Source of the DNA: TMP-86 sp044226865
GTDB taxonomy: Bacteria; Pseudomonadota; Gammaproteobacteria; Steroidobacterales; Steroidobacteraceae
Reading direction: 5' to 3'
Length of the DNA: 64,000 nt
Assembly (NCBI GenBank): GCA_044226865.1
Contig: JBGAGE010000013.1
Location: forward strand, 62,001 to 126,000
The position numbers were made by a program, and so were the translations under genes. This document shows, piece by piece, positions 8,673 to 19,036 of this stretch. The notes under the pieces are model-generated. The model was given only the letters and a program-made list of their open reading frames with translations, ran no database searches and was not told where the DNA came from. The stretch's first letter is position 1. Each line of letters opens with the position of its first letter.

Positions 8673-9743
8673 ATGACGCGGCCGAAACCCAGAAAAGCAC
8701 GTTTGATAGTCACCCGACGAGCCACCATCTCCGACGTTGCGGCGGCGGCGGGGGTGTCCAAGACAACGGTGTCGCATGTGCTGAGCGGATTGGGACGAAT
8801 CAATGCGGAGACGCGACAGCGCACGCTGGATGCGGCAGCGAAGTTGAATTATCACCCGAGCATGATGGCGCGCGGGCTGCGGACGGGTCGGGCAAAGATG
8901 ATCGCAATTGCGAACTCGATTCCGGCGGAGATTGCCACGGGGTCCGGCGAATTGCACTATTTCATGCGGGTGGCCCATACGGCCGCGCTCGCGGCGCTGA
9001 CCAAGCGATATGCAACGGTGCTCGTGCCGCCCAGCACTCCAGAGGCCTGGCTCAAAGACATCGACATCGACGGTGCCGTGGTGATCGATCCGAGCAGCGA
9101 AGATGCCCTGCTTCGTGCGCTGCACGCTCGGCGCGTTCCGGTGGTGACCATCAGTCGCGATCCGGATGCTACTGAAAAGACCTGGTGTGTCGATTTTGAC
9201 ATGGGGAAGGCGACAGCGACCCTGCTCGATCACCTGGCATCCTCCGGTGCGAGCCACCCTGCGTTGATTCTCTCCGAGGAGCGGCGCAGCTACTCGATCG
9301 ATATTTTGCATGGCTATGAGCGTTGGGTTCGCCAGCGCTGTCTTAAGTCTGTTGTGCGGACAGCTCCGGAACGTGGGTTGGAAAAGGCGGGGCGGGCGGC
9401 AATGGCCCGCCTCATCAGCGAGAACATCGGAGTCGATGCGGTGTTTGCGCCACTCGACACGTTCGCCATCGGCGCTCTGCAGGCGATTGGTAACGCCGGA
9501 CTATCGGTGCCAGGAGACTTCCAGATCGCGACGCTCGACGGAGTGCGCGCCCAGTGGTGCAAACCTGCGTTGACCGCGCTGGATGATAGGGCTGAAGAAT
9601 CTGCGAAATGTGCTGTGAACTTGCTGCTGCAACGAATAGCACATCCGGACTATCCGCCCAAACGCCATGTACTGACGCCCCAGCTGGTCATTCGCGACTC
9701 CACGGGACGAGCAAAAAGGCCGTCCGGTGGAGCGAACAGCTGA
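8673..9743 (+). CDS. LacI-family transcriptional regulator
   Basis: A 356-residue DNA-binding repressor. The N-terminal LacI helix-turn-helix and hinge are clear (ATISDVAAAAGVSKTTVSHV near residues 19-38, then NYHPSMMARGLRTGR), followed by a periplasmic-binding-protein-like effector domain to about 345. LacI proteins bind palindromes with a central CG, which is exactly the form of the six predicted operators here, so this is the natural candidate for controlling the purine genes. The effector is unknown; a pathway purine or intermediate is likely. No operator copy was seen in its own short upstream region. Confidence 0.93.
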   Translation: MTRPKPRKARLIVTRRATISDVAAAAGVSKTTVSHVLSGLGRINAETRQRTLDAAAKLNYHPSMMARGLRTGRAKMIAIANSIPAEIATGSGELHYFMRVAHTAALAALTKRYATVLVPPSTPEAWLKDIDIDGAVVIDPSSEDALLRALHARRVPVVTISRDPDATEKTWCVDFDMGKATATLLDHLASSGASHPALILSEERRSYSIDILHGYERWVRQRCLKSVVRTAPERGLEKAGRAAMARLISENIGVDAVFAPLDTFAIGALQAIGNAGLSVPGDFQIATLDGVRAQWCKPALTALDDRAEESAKCAVNLLLQRIAHPDYPPKRHVLTPQLVIRDSTGRAKRPSGGANS

Positions 9744-9782
9744 GTTCTTGCGGGTCAATCAACGTGGTCGCTGCAGTTCCAT

Positions 9783-10763
9783 TCAGTGCCCTGAACTCAT
9801 CCCCCGATCGCGCCAGTATTGCCGGTAGGCGGCGGAAAACCGGTCGGATGCCAGGTGCCATTCAGACTGGGTATCGAGCGGGAGCCAGAGGGGTGTTTGC
9901 GCCTCAACCATCGGGCGGTCTTCTGCGATGATGGCTTCCCGGAATTTGACCCATTCCTCCAGAGGCTGGTCTTGGCTGTGATCTCGCGATGAAAGAATGA
10001 AGATCCGGGTCCGTCCGGCGGAGATCGGCGAGGCGACATCGCAGATATGCTCCATGCCGAGGGCGGAGTGATCGGTGATCCGCGTGGCAAACGGAAACGT
10101 GAGTTCATATTCGGCACGTGTCGTCCCGTCCGGCGAGGGGATCTTGGCGTCGAAATAGAGTCCGTGGGGTCGTTGCTCGACCACGTAGGGCAGCACCTCG
10201 GGATGAGCGGCACTACCGAAAGTTCCGGTATGTACGGTCGCGAAATGGGCCATATCGTTGAAGTTCTCCACTTGCCGCGGGGCCGATGTATTCCAGACCG
10301 CTTGAATGGTGAATCGCTGGTTGCCTGCCTTCTCGAGGCACGACCAATCAGGGAGCGGGCATCGCGGATTCCCGGACAAACAGACCCAGATCAGCCCGTA
10401 CGCTTCTTGTGTCTGAAACGTCGGAATCTTGAACCGCTCGGGTATGCGGGTTGAGCGCGGGTCGCCGGGAATACGCGTGCACACGCCTCGTCCATTGAAT
10501 TCCAGTCCGTGATAGGGACAGACGAGACTGCCATTGGAAATCTTGCCCAGGCTCATCCGCGTGCCCCGGTGAGGACAATGATCGAGGGCCGCCGTTAGGC
10601 CGTCGAGGCGGTAAAGCACCAAGTTGACATCGAGAAGCTTGGCCGCGAATGGCCGTGATTCGCCAACTTCGGAACTGAGCGCGATCGGATGCCAATATTC
10701 CGACAGCAGCTTCCAATCGCTTTCGTTGAAGCTCGAGGCCGCCGGATACACATGCTGCGTCAT
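9783..10763 (-). CDS. Rieske non-haem iron oxygenase (hydroxylase or demethylase component)
   Basis: A 326-residue oxygenase alpha-type subunit. The Rieske [2Fe-2S] ligands are Cys63, His65, Cys82 and His85 (CPHRG and CPYHG). The mononuclear-iron segment NFNDMAHFATVH carries the Asp/His pattern. Length and layout resemble single-subunit oxygenases such as vanillate demethylase VanA, methylxanthine demethylases NdmA/NdmB, and the hypoxanthine-pathway oxygenase HpxD of Klebsiella. No reductase partner lies nearby. The perfect operator at 10859-10876 upstream places it in the purine regulon, so hydroxylation or N-demethylation of a purine is the best guess; the exact substrate is unproved. Confidence 0.85.
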   Translation of the reverse strand: MTQHVYPAASSFNESDWKLLSEYWHPIALSSEVGESRPFAAKLLDVNLVLYRLDGLTAALDHCPHRGTRMSLGKISNGSLVCPYHGLEFNGRGVCTRIPGDPRSTRIPERFKIPTFQTQEAYGLIWVCLSGNPRCPLPDWSCLEKAGNQRFTIQAVWNTSAPRQVENFNDMAHFATVHTGTFGSAAHPEVLPYVVEQRPHGLYFDAKIPSPDGTTRAEYELTFPFATRITDHSALGMEHICDVASPISAGRTRIFILSSRDHSQDQPLEEWVKFREAIIAEDRPMVEAQTPLWLPLDTQSEWHLASDRFSAAYRQYWRDRGMSSGH

Positions 10764-10858
10764 GGGCGCGCCTCATTGCTCGGAATGTCAGCAGCAAAGA
10801 TGCAAGTCACAGCGCTCGTTGCCATCAATATCTCCATGAAAGCAGCACAAAAAGACGA

Positions 10859-10876
10859 TGACAAATCGATTTGTCA
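10859..10876. promoter_or_regulatory. Perfect 18-bp palindromic operator (best copy)
   Basis: TGACAAATCGATTTGTCA is a perfect inverted repeat with a central CG, the shape expected for LacI-family binding. It lies about 95 bp upstream of the Rieske gene and about 135 bp from the second site at 11011. A TATAAT follows on the plus strand at about 10879. It defines the consensus TGNCAAATCGATTTGNCA used for the other sites. Confidence 0.75.
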
Positions 10877-11010
10877 CTTATAATTTATCGGGCGCAGCCC
10901 GTCAAGTGCCCGACTTCAGGCGCGACTGTAGAACCATCGTTGTGGACGGCGGTGGGGTCACTACATTCGATGTCACCTGGGCTTGACTATCTGCATCAGC
11001 GAAACTAGAT

Positions 11011-11028
11011 TGCCAAAACGATTTGTCA
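11011..11028 (+). promoter_or_regulatory. Predicted operator ahead of the uraH-xdh-puu operon
   Basis: TGCCAAAACGATTTGTCA differs from a perfect copy of the palindrome by one central base. It lies 52 bp before the uraH start. With the 10859 site it gives two operators in the divergent interval between the Rieske gene and the main purine operon, a spacing that could allow cooperative or looped binding. Confidence 0.7.
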
Positions 11029-11079
11029 CCGCGCAGAGACTGTGCAGGCGAAGATGGCGTGAGTCTCCACAAGGATCCG

Positions 11080-11433
11080 ATGGCTCGATTGACCACCCAC
11101 GTATTGGACATCAGTGCGGGTGCTCCCGCCGCCGGAGTCAGAATCGAAGTCCATGGATCGGGTCCTTGCTCAAGCGATCCGTTGCTGTCGACCTCAACGG
11201 GTGCGGATGGCCGATGCCTGTGCCCATTGCTCGCGGGCGACGCATTTCACACGGGACGTTTTACGTTGACGTTTCATTTAGGTGAGTACTTTCGCCTGCG
11301 TGGCATTTCGCTCCCCGAGCCGGCGTTCATCGAGCAGGCCGTGATCCAAATCGGCATCGCTGACGCCAGTCAGCACTATCACGTTCCATTGCTGATCTCG
11401 CCCTGGAGCTATTCGGTTTATCGAGGGGGATAA
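11080..11433 (+). CDS. uraH: 5-Hydroxyisourate hydrolase (transthyretin-like)
   Basis: Hydrolyses 5-hydroxyisourate to OHCU, the step after urate oxidation. The 117-residue protein has the family's N-terminal LTTHVLDIS segment with its active-site His, a central GRFTLTFHL, and the C-terminal HYHVPLLISPWSYSVYRGG, a variant of the transthyretin-related YRGS tail. ATG 11080 follows AAGGA (11071-11075); the frame is open further upstream but that part overlaps the operator region. It is first in the long uraH-xdhABC-puuD-puuE-uraD-alc operon. Confidence 0.93.
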   Translation: MARLTTHVLDISAGAPAAGVRIEVHGSGPCSSDPLLSTSTGADGRCLCPLLAGDAFHTGRFTLTFHLGEYFRLRGISLPEPAFIEQAVIQIGIADASQHYHVPLLISPWSYSVYRGG

Positions 11434-11439
11434 GGTCTC

Positions 11440-12936
<1,497 letters not shown>

Positions 12937-12939
12937 CGG

Positions 12940-15228
12940 ATGTCGAGCGACCCTACCCACGATAGCGCGCATCTTCATGTCACCGGTCGCGCTGCCTACG
13001 CTGATGACATTCGATTGCCCGTCGACGCGCTGCATGCGGCTTTCGGCGTCTCCCCGATCGCTCACGGGCGAATTCGCACGCTGGAGCTGTCGGCGGTGCG
13101 CGAGATGAAGGGCGTAGTTGATGTAGTGACAGCGGCAGATGTTCCGGGTGAAAACAACTACGGCAGCGTACTGCGAGATGATCCCCTTTTCGCAGCGGAG
13201 TTCGTGCAGTACGCCGGTCAGCCGGTGTTCGCGGTGGCGGCCACGTCCCATACGGCTGCGAGGCGGGCGGCGCGCCGTGGGCGCATCTTGTGCGATCCAC
13301 TGCCTGCCATTCTGGATATCCGGGAGGCGCTTGCCGCGCAAAGCTACGTGCTGCCATCGGTGTACATGCGTCGCGGACGACCGGACGAAGCAATGCAGAA
13401 GTCGAAGTACCGATTGAGCGGCGCGCTGAGCATCGGTGGCCAGGATCACTTTTATCTTGAAGGCCAAATCGCGATCGCGGTGCCGCAGGACGATGGCACG
13501 ATGCTGGTCCACAGTTCCACTCAGCACCCATCCGAAGTTCAACAAATCGTCGCTCTCGCGCTTGGGCTACGGTCGAACGAGGTGACCGTGCAGTGCCGTC
13601 GCATGGGCGGCGGCTTCGGGGGGAAGGAAACACAGCCGGCGCTGATTGCCGCCGCGGCGGCCGTACTCGCGCACCGGGCGAACCGCACGGTCAAGCTGCG
13701 CCTAGACCGGGACGATGACATGCTGATCACAGGAAAGCGGCATGACTTCATCGCCGACTACGAGGTCGGATATGACAGTGCCGGTCGCATTGAGGCGCTT
13801 TGCCTGATGCTCGCGTCACGTTGTGGCCATTCGGCAGATCTGTCTGGCGCCGTCAACGATCGGGCGCTGATGCACGTCGATAACGCCTATTACCTCGAGC
13901 ATGTGGAGGTCATCTCACATCGTTGCAAGACCCATACGGTCTCCAACACCGCGTTTCGTGGCTTTGGCGGGCCGCAAGGCATGATGGTGATCGAGCACAT
14001 CCTCGATGAGATCGCCAAGGCCCTCGGGCTTGATTCCCTGGATGTACGCGAAGCGAACTTCTACGGCAATAGCGATCGCAACGTGACTCACTATGGACAG
14101 GTGGTTGAGGACAACGTAGTGCCCGCCATCGTAACCGAATTGGCGGAAACCAGCCGATATCGTGAGCGACGGGCGCATATCGCCAGATGGAACTCGACTC
14201 ATGAGTTCGTCAAACGCGGGCTTGCATTGACTCCCGTTAAATTCGGAATTTCGTTCACGGCCACCATGTTCAACCAGGCGGGTGCGCTACTGCAGGTCTA
14301 CAACGACGGCTCGGTGTTGCTGAACCACGGTGGCACGGAGATGGGGCAGGGGCTGTTCATCAAGGTTGCGCAGGTGGTGGCCCGAGAACTGGGAATTCCG
14401 CTCGGCTCGATCCGATTGAGTACGACCGATACGTCCAAGGTACCCAATACATCTGCCAGCGCCGCGTCGGCCAGCGCCGACTTGAACGGTAAGGCTGCAC
14501 AAGTGGCAGCGCTGACCATAAAACAGCGCCTGATCGCGTATGCATGCGGAGAATTTGGTGTGCACCCGGCGGCGGTGGCGTTCCAGGACGGGCGTGTGGC
14601 GATCGGCGACCACGAAATGACGTTTGCGGAGCTGGTGGGTCGTGCGTACAGGGCAAGAATTTCGCTCTCTGCCACCGGCTTTTACCGGACACCCAAGATC
14701 GATTGGGACAAGGCTACGATGCGCGGCCGGCCGTTCTATTACTTCGCATGCGGGGCCGCGGTCAGCGAAGTGGCGGTTGACACGTTGACGGGCGAAGTGG
14801 AGTTGCTGCAGATCGACCTCTTGCATGATGTCGGCAGTTCCTTGAATAAGGCCATAGATCGTGGACAGATCGAAGGCGGATTTCTTCAGGGTGTGGGCTG
14901 GCTTACCTCCGAGGAGCTGTGGTGGAGCGATGAGGGCGCGCTTAAGACCCATGCACCGTCCACATATAAGATTCCTACAGCTCGCAACTGGCCGACACGC
15001 GCCGATGTGCGACTGTATGAAAGCGCGCCGAATCAAGAGGAGACGATCTATCGCTCCAAGGCCGTTGGGGAACCGCCATTAATGTTGGCGATCTCGGTAT
15101 TCCATGCCATACGCGACGCCATAGCAGGGTGCGGATCGGCGGCGGGATCCGTGCAATTGGCAGCTCCCGCGACGCCGGAATCGGTGTTGCGTGCGATTGG
15201 CCTGCGCTGCCAGAGACTATCGCCATGA
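12940..15228 (+). CDS. xdhB: Xanthine dehydrogenase large subunit (molybdopterin-binding)
   Basis: Catalytic molybdenum subunit of xanthine dehydrogenase. The 762 residues match the usual XdhB size. Signature segments are MGGGFGGKETQ, NTAFRGFGGPQGM (substrate-binding Arg), GGTEMGQGLFIKV and AVGEPPLMLAIS, the last holding the essential Glu. It begins 3 bp after xdhA and overlaps xdhC by 4 bp, so the three are translationally coupled. Nothing looks truncated. Confidence 0.95.
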   Translation: MSSDPTHDSAHLHVTGRAAYADDIRLPVDALHAAFGVSPIAHGRIRTLELSAVREMKGVVDVVTAADVPGENNYGSVLRDDPLFAAEFVQYAGQPVFAVAATSHTAARRAARRGRILCDPLPAILDIREALAAQSYVLPSVYMRRGRPDEAMQKSKYRLSGALSIGGQDHFYLEGQIAIAVPQDDGTMLVHSSTQHPSEVQQIVALALGLRSNEVTVQCRRMGGGFGGKETQPALIAAAAAVLAHRANRTVKLRLDRDDDMLITGKRHDFIADYEVGYDSAGRIEALCLMLASRCGHSADLSGAVNDRALMHVDNAYYLEHVEVISHRCKTHTVSNTAFRGFGGPQGMMVIEHILDEIAKALGLDSLDVREANFYGNSDRNVTHYGQVVEDNVVPAIVTELAETSRYRERRAHIARWNSTHEFVKRGLALTPVKFGISFTATMFNQAGALLQVYNDGSVLLNHGGTEMGQGLFIKVAQVVARELGIPLGSIRLSTTDTSKVPNTSASAASASADLNGKAAQVAALTIKQRLIAYACGEFGVHPAAVAFQDGRVAIGDHEMTFAELVGRAYRARISLSATGFYRTPKIDWDKATMRGRPFYYFACGAAVSEVAVDTLTGEVELLQIDLLHDVGSSLNKAIDRGQIEGGFLQGVGWLTSEELWWSDEGALKTHAPSTYKIPTARNWPTRADVRLYESAPNQEETIYRSKAVGEPPLMLAISVFHAIRDAIAGCGSAAGSVQLAAPATPESVLRAIGLRCQRLSP

Positions 15229-16334
15229 GTGGTGCATCCCGTCTGCGGCAGAAAGCCTGGATTTCTCCCTTGATCTCTGCGCTGGCGAGCGAGCCGCTGG
15301 TGGTCCGTGTTGTATTGGCGGAGGTAAAGGGCTCCGCGCCGCGAGAGGCAGGAGCATGCATGCTGGTATCACGGCGTACGACGGTGGGTACGATTGGTGG
15401 GGGCAGTCTCGAATGGGAGGCGATTTCCCAAGCAAGAGAGATGCTCGTAGCAGCGGCCCCGGTTGCCATCGTTCGTCGGGTGGTCCTTGGAACCGATCTG
15501 GGTCAGTGTTGCGGGGGACGGGTGGAATTGTGGATTGAACGCTTTACCCGCGAGGATCTTCCGCTGCTACGTGTGGCACAGGAAGCTGCTGAGCAAGGCG
15601 CGGCAGTTCTCGAAGGTGTCATGACGGACGCCGGCGTCGCGCGGCGAATCATCCACACGCCAGGAACGGATTCTACGGCAGGACAATTGCTGGAGGCGCC
15701 GCGATCGCAGGGGCAGCCACGGCTTGTGCGAGACGAGCGCGGTGATCCTAGGTTGCTCGAGCGGCTGGATGATGCGCTGCCACCTCTATGGCTCTATGGC
15801 GCAGGTCATGTAGGGGAGGCTGTTGCGCGCATCGTGATGGACCTGCCCTTGGAATTGACCTGGGTCGACTCGCGCGTCGAGTTGACCCGGGAATCAAGGC
15901 GGGCTATGCCCGATGTCTGGTACTGCGAGGATCCCGTCGCGGGTGTCGCCAGCGCGCCGCCGGGAGCTTGCTACCTGGTGATGACTCACAGCCACCCTCT
16001 CGACTATTCGCTCTGTGGCGCGATCTTGGATCGCGGCGATTTCGCGTGGTTGGGGCTGATTGGCTCGGCCAGCAAGGCCGCTCGCTTCAGATCGCGGCTG
16101 GCCCGCGATGGCTTCGGACGCGATTCGATCGCTCGATTGATTTGCCCCATTGGTGTTGACGGCATTCTCTGTAAATGGCCGGCCGCGATCGCAGTCGCCG
16201 TTGCGGCGCAATTAATGCAGCACATCGGTGCCGGAGCCGGACGAACACGTGGAAGGGGGAAGAAGTCCATCGCAGGCGATTGCGCAAGCGTCGACTGCCG
16301 TTCTTGCGCTTCTCTACGTATGGCGGATGCATGA
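15225..16334 (+). CDS. xdhC: XdhC-type molybdenum cofactor chaperone
   Basis: XdhC/CoxI-family proteins bind the molybdenum cofactor, support its sulfuration and load it into XdhB. ATG 15225 overlaps the xdhB stop (ATGA). The 369-residue protein has KGSAPREAGACMLV and GTIGGGSLEWEA at the N terminus, CCGGRVELW, and a C-terminal Rossmann segment LYGAGHVGEAVARI. It is longer than many XdhC proteins, with a cysteine-bearing extension near the C terminus that continues to the overlap with puuD. No separate cofactor-synthesis genes are present in the window. Confidence 0.9.
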   Translation: MSGASRLRQKAWISPLISALASEPLVVRVVLAEVKGSAPREAGACMLVSRRTTVGTIGGGSLEWEAISQAREMLVAAAPVAIVRRVVLGTDLGQCCGGRVELWIERFTREDLPLLRVAQEAAEQGAAVLEGVMTDAGVARRIIHTPGTDSTAGQLLEAPRSQGQPRLVRDERGDPRLLERLDDALPPLWLYGAGHVGEAVARIVMDLPLELTWVDSRVELTRESRRAMPDVWYCEDPVAGVASAPPGACYLVMTHSHPLDYSLCGAILDRGDFAWLGLIGSASKAARFRSRLARDGFGRDSIARLICPIGVDGILCKWPAAIAVAVAAQLMQHIGAGAGRTRGRGKKSIAGDCASVDCRSCASLRMADA

Positions 16335-16347
16335 GGAATATGGCGGT

Positions 16348-17565
16348 ATGCTGAGCTATCTGATGGATTGGCTCTCGCTGTTGGTGCGCTGGCTGCATCT
16401 TGTTGTTGGTGTTGCTTGGATCGGGGCCTCGTTTTACTTCCTTTGGCTGGATAACCATCTGCAGCCGCTCGCGGCCGAGGAGGGTGACGATCCCGACGTC
16501 GCCGGCGAATTGTGGGCGGTGCATGGGGGCGGCTTTTACCGCTCTCGCAAATACCGAATCGCCCCGCAACGGTTGCCGGCGACGTTGCACTGGTTCAAAT
16601 GGGAGGCCTATACCACCTGGCTGTCAGGGTTCGCGCTCCTTTGCTTATTGTACTTTCTGCGTGCCGAAGTCTACCTGATCGATCCGGCCGTGGCCGCGCT
16701 GACAAGGACGGCCGCGGTTGCGCTGGCGATTGGGTTTATCGCAGGCACGTGGCTGGTCTACGATGCCCTATGCCGGTCCCCTTTGGGAAACAGCACGGGC
16801 GGGCTCGCCCTCGTGCTCTCGGTGTTGATCGCCGCCGATGCTTGGGCGCTGTGTCATGTGTTCAGTGGACGCGGCGCGTTCATGATGTTTGGCGCGACGC
16901 TCGGCACTGTGATGGTGGCCAACGTCCTGTTCGTGATCATTCCGGGCCAGCGGGAACTCGTTCGGGCGAAGCAGGAGGGGCGGGTTCCCGACGCGGCGCC
17001 GGGCCGGCGGGGCAAGCAGCGTTCCGTGCACAACACCTATTTTACGCTGCCGGTGCTGTTCGTGATGATCAGCAATCACTATGCAATGACTTACGGCGCG
17101 CGGCACAACTGGCTGGTGCTGATTGCCATGTCCGTGGCGGGCGCCTGTATCCGGGCGTGGTTTGTTGCCCGACACAAGCTAACGCAGCGCAGCCGCTTGC
17201 GAGAAGCGCTGCCGGCCATGATTGGGGTGCTGATGCTCGCGGCCGTGATGGTGGCGCTCGCCCCACCGCAGTTAGCCGCAACGGCGAAAGTGCGAGACGC
17301 ACACAGGACGCTGAATGCCATGGGCGTACAGGGAATCATTGAACGACGCTGCGTGCCGTGCCATGCGAGCCATCCGACGGAACCGGGTTTCACTGCGCCG
17401 CCCAACGGTGTCATCTTGCAGAGGAGTGCTCAAGTGCTTGCGCATGTGCAACAAATTCGGCAACAACTGGAATCGCGCACGATGCCGGTGGGCAACTTGA
17501 CGGGCATGACCGACGAAGAGCGATCATCCGTATTGGCGTGGATTGCGCGAGGAGCACAGCCGTGA
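16348..17565 (+). CDS. puuD: Membrane-bound urate oxidase with cytochrome c domain
   Basis: PuuD oxidises urate to 5-hydroxyisourate and passes electrons to the respiratory chain instead of producing peroxide. From ATG 16348, placed 9 nt after GAGGAA, the 405-residue protein has multiple membrane helices (for instance LLVRWLHLVVGVAWIGASFY) and a C-terminal cytochrome c-like domain with a CVPCHASHP haem-binding motif (CxxCH). An upstream in-frame ATG at 16327 is an alternative. It supplies the urate-oxidation step, since no cofactor-free uricase or HpxO is visible. Confidence 0.93.
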   Translation: MLSYLMDWLSLLVRWLHLVVGVAWIGASFYFLWLDNHLQPLAAEEGDDPDVAGELWAVHGGGFYRSRKYRIAPQRLPATLHWFKWEAYTTWLSGFALLCLLYFLRAEVYLIDPAVAALTRTAAVALAIGFIAGTWLVYDALCRSPLGNSTGGLALVLSVLIAADAWALCHVFSGRGAFMMFGATLGTVMVANVLFVIIPGQRELVRAKQEGRVPDAAPGRRGKQRSVHNTYFTLPVLFVMISNHYAMTYGARHNWLVLIAMSVAGACIRAWFVARHKLTQRSRLREALPAMIGVLMLAAVMVALAPPQLAATAKVRDAHRTLNAMGVQGIIERRCVPCHASHPTEPGFTAPPNGVILQRSAQVLAHVQQIRQQLESRTMPVGNLTGMTDEERSSVLAWIARGAQP

Positions 17566-18515
17566 TCGCAGGCTACCCCCGCGACTTGAAGGGCTACGGG
17601 CGCGAACCGCCCCATCCTCACTGGCCGGGGAATGCGCGAATTGCAGTTCAATTCGTACTGAACTATGAGGAAGGTGCCGAGAACTGCGTCCTGGATGGAG
17701 ATCCGGCATCCGAAGTGTTTCTCTCGGAGATCGTCAACGCCCAGCCGTTCCAGATGCGTCATATGAGCATGGAGTCGCTGTACGAGTACGGCTCACGCGC
17801 TGGCCTGTGGAGAGTCTTGCGCGCCTTCGAGCGGATGAAGATCCCGCTCACGCTTTTCGCGGTTGCCGCCGCCGTTCGTCGGAATCCGGAGGTGGCGGCG
17901 GCTTCCAAAGAGCTTGGTCATGAATTAGCCTGCCACGGACTTCGTTGGATCAGCTATCAGCAAGTGGAGCCGGACATCGAGCGCGCTCATATGGTGGAGG
18001 CGGTTGCCATCCTGAAGGAGATCATGGGGACGGCACCGGTGGGTTGGTATACCGGGCGCGACAGTCCCCATACGCGGCGCCTGCTGGTGGAGCACGGCGG
18101 CTTTCTATATGACTCGGATTCCTACGCCGACGATTTGCCCTATTGGACCCAGGTTTTACTGGGTTCCGACGACAGTCCGCGGGCTCTTCCTCATCTGGTT
18201 GTTCCATACGCGCTTGACACCAATGATATGCGCTTCGTGACCGCACAAGGGTTCAACGCAGGCAGCCAATTCTTCGAATATCTCACGGCGGCGTTCGACA
18301 CGCTGTATCGCGAGGGGGACCCCAACGGGTTGGATCGCCCCAAGATGCTGTCGATCGGATTGCACTGCCGCCTGGTGGGACGGCCTGGCAGGATAGCAGC
18401 TCTAGAGCGCTTTATGGATTACGTCTTGCGACACGAACACGTATGGATATGCCGGCGTGCCGACATCGCCCGGCATTGGATGGTGCAATATCCGTTCGGT
18501 GATAGCGCGAGATGA
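17562..18515 (+). CDS. puuE: Allantoinase PuuE (polysaccharide deacetylase fold)
   Basis: Opens the hydantoin ring of allantoin to allantoate. GTG 17562 overlaps the puuD stop (GTGA). The 317-residue protein starts AGYPRDLKGYGREPPHPHWP, and its NodB-like core includes ARIAVQFVLNYEEGAEN, ELACHGLRW and YTGRDSPHTRRLL, matching the cofactor-independent PuuE allantoinase rather than the amidohydrolase type. Coupling to puuD and uraD fits the order of the pathway. Confidence 0.93.
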   Translation: MIAGYPRDLKGYGREPPHPHWPGNARIAVQFVLNYEEGAENCVLDGDPASEVFLSEIVNAQPFQMRHMSMESLYEYGSRAGLWRVLRAFERMKIPLTLFAVAAAVRRNPEVAAASKELGHELACHGLRWISYQQVEPDIERAHMVEAVAILKEIMGTAPVGWYTGRDSPHTRRLLVEHGGFLYDSDSYADDLPYWTQVLLGSDDSPRALPHLVVPYALDTNDMRFVTAQGFNAGSQFFEYLTAAFDTLYREGDPNGLDRPKMLSIGLHCRLVGRPGRIAALERFMDYVLRHEHVWICRRADIARHWMVQYPFGDSAR

Positions 18516-19030
18516 TCAGTCTTTCGGAATTGAACAGCTTGCCAGTGTCAGAGTTCGTGTCGAGGCTCGCAGGTGTCTTTGAGCACTCCCCTTGGGTCGC
18601 GGAGCGCGTGGCGGCTGCACGTCCGTTCGAGTCACGCGGGCAGTTGCTCGATTTGATGCGAGCGACAGTGGAGATGGCGTCGGAAGAGGAGAAGTGGACA
18701 CTTATCCGCGCCCATCCTCAGCTGGGTGTGCGCGGCTTTGCGCGCAGTCATCTCACTGAATTGTCCTCTCGAGAACAGAAGGCGGCGGGACTCGATGAGT
18801 GTGCCAACGATGATGTCACACGGTTGGCGGAACTCAATACTGCTTATCACGAAAAGTTTTCAATGCCGTTCATCATGGCGGTCCGCGGGCATACTGCGCG
18901 GTCGATCATTGCAAACTTTGAAAAGCGGATGGCAAACGACTTGCTCGCAGAGAGAGATATGGCATTGCATCAGATCGGGGTGATTGCGGATTGTCGGCTG
19001 GCCGATTTGATTGCGGATGAAGGGGGCTGA
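18512..19030 (+). CDS. uraD: OHCU decarboxylase
   Basis: Decarboxylates 2-oxo-4-hydroxy-4-carboxy-5-ureidoimidazoline to S-allantoin. The 172-residue length is typical. Recognisable segments are IRAHPQLG (catalytic His region), LTELSSREQKAAGLDE, and FIMAVRGHTARSIIANFEKR. ATG 18512 overlaps the puuE stop by 4 bp. With uraH it guarantees stereospecific allantoin formation. Confidence 0.95.
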   Translation: MISLSELNSLPVSEFVSRLAGVFEHSPWVAERVAAARPFESRGQLLDLMRATVEMASEEEKWTLIRAHPQLGVRGFARSHLTELSSREQKAAGLDECANDDVTRLAELNTAYHEKFSMPFIMAVRGHTARSIIANFEKRMANDLLAERDMALHQIGVIADCRLADLIADEGG

Positions 19031-19036
19031 GGGACT

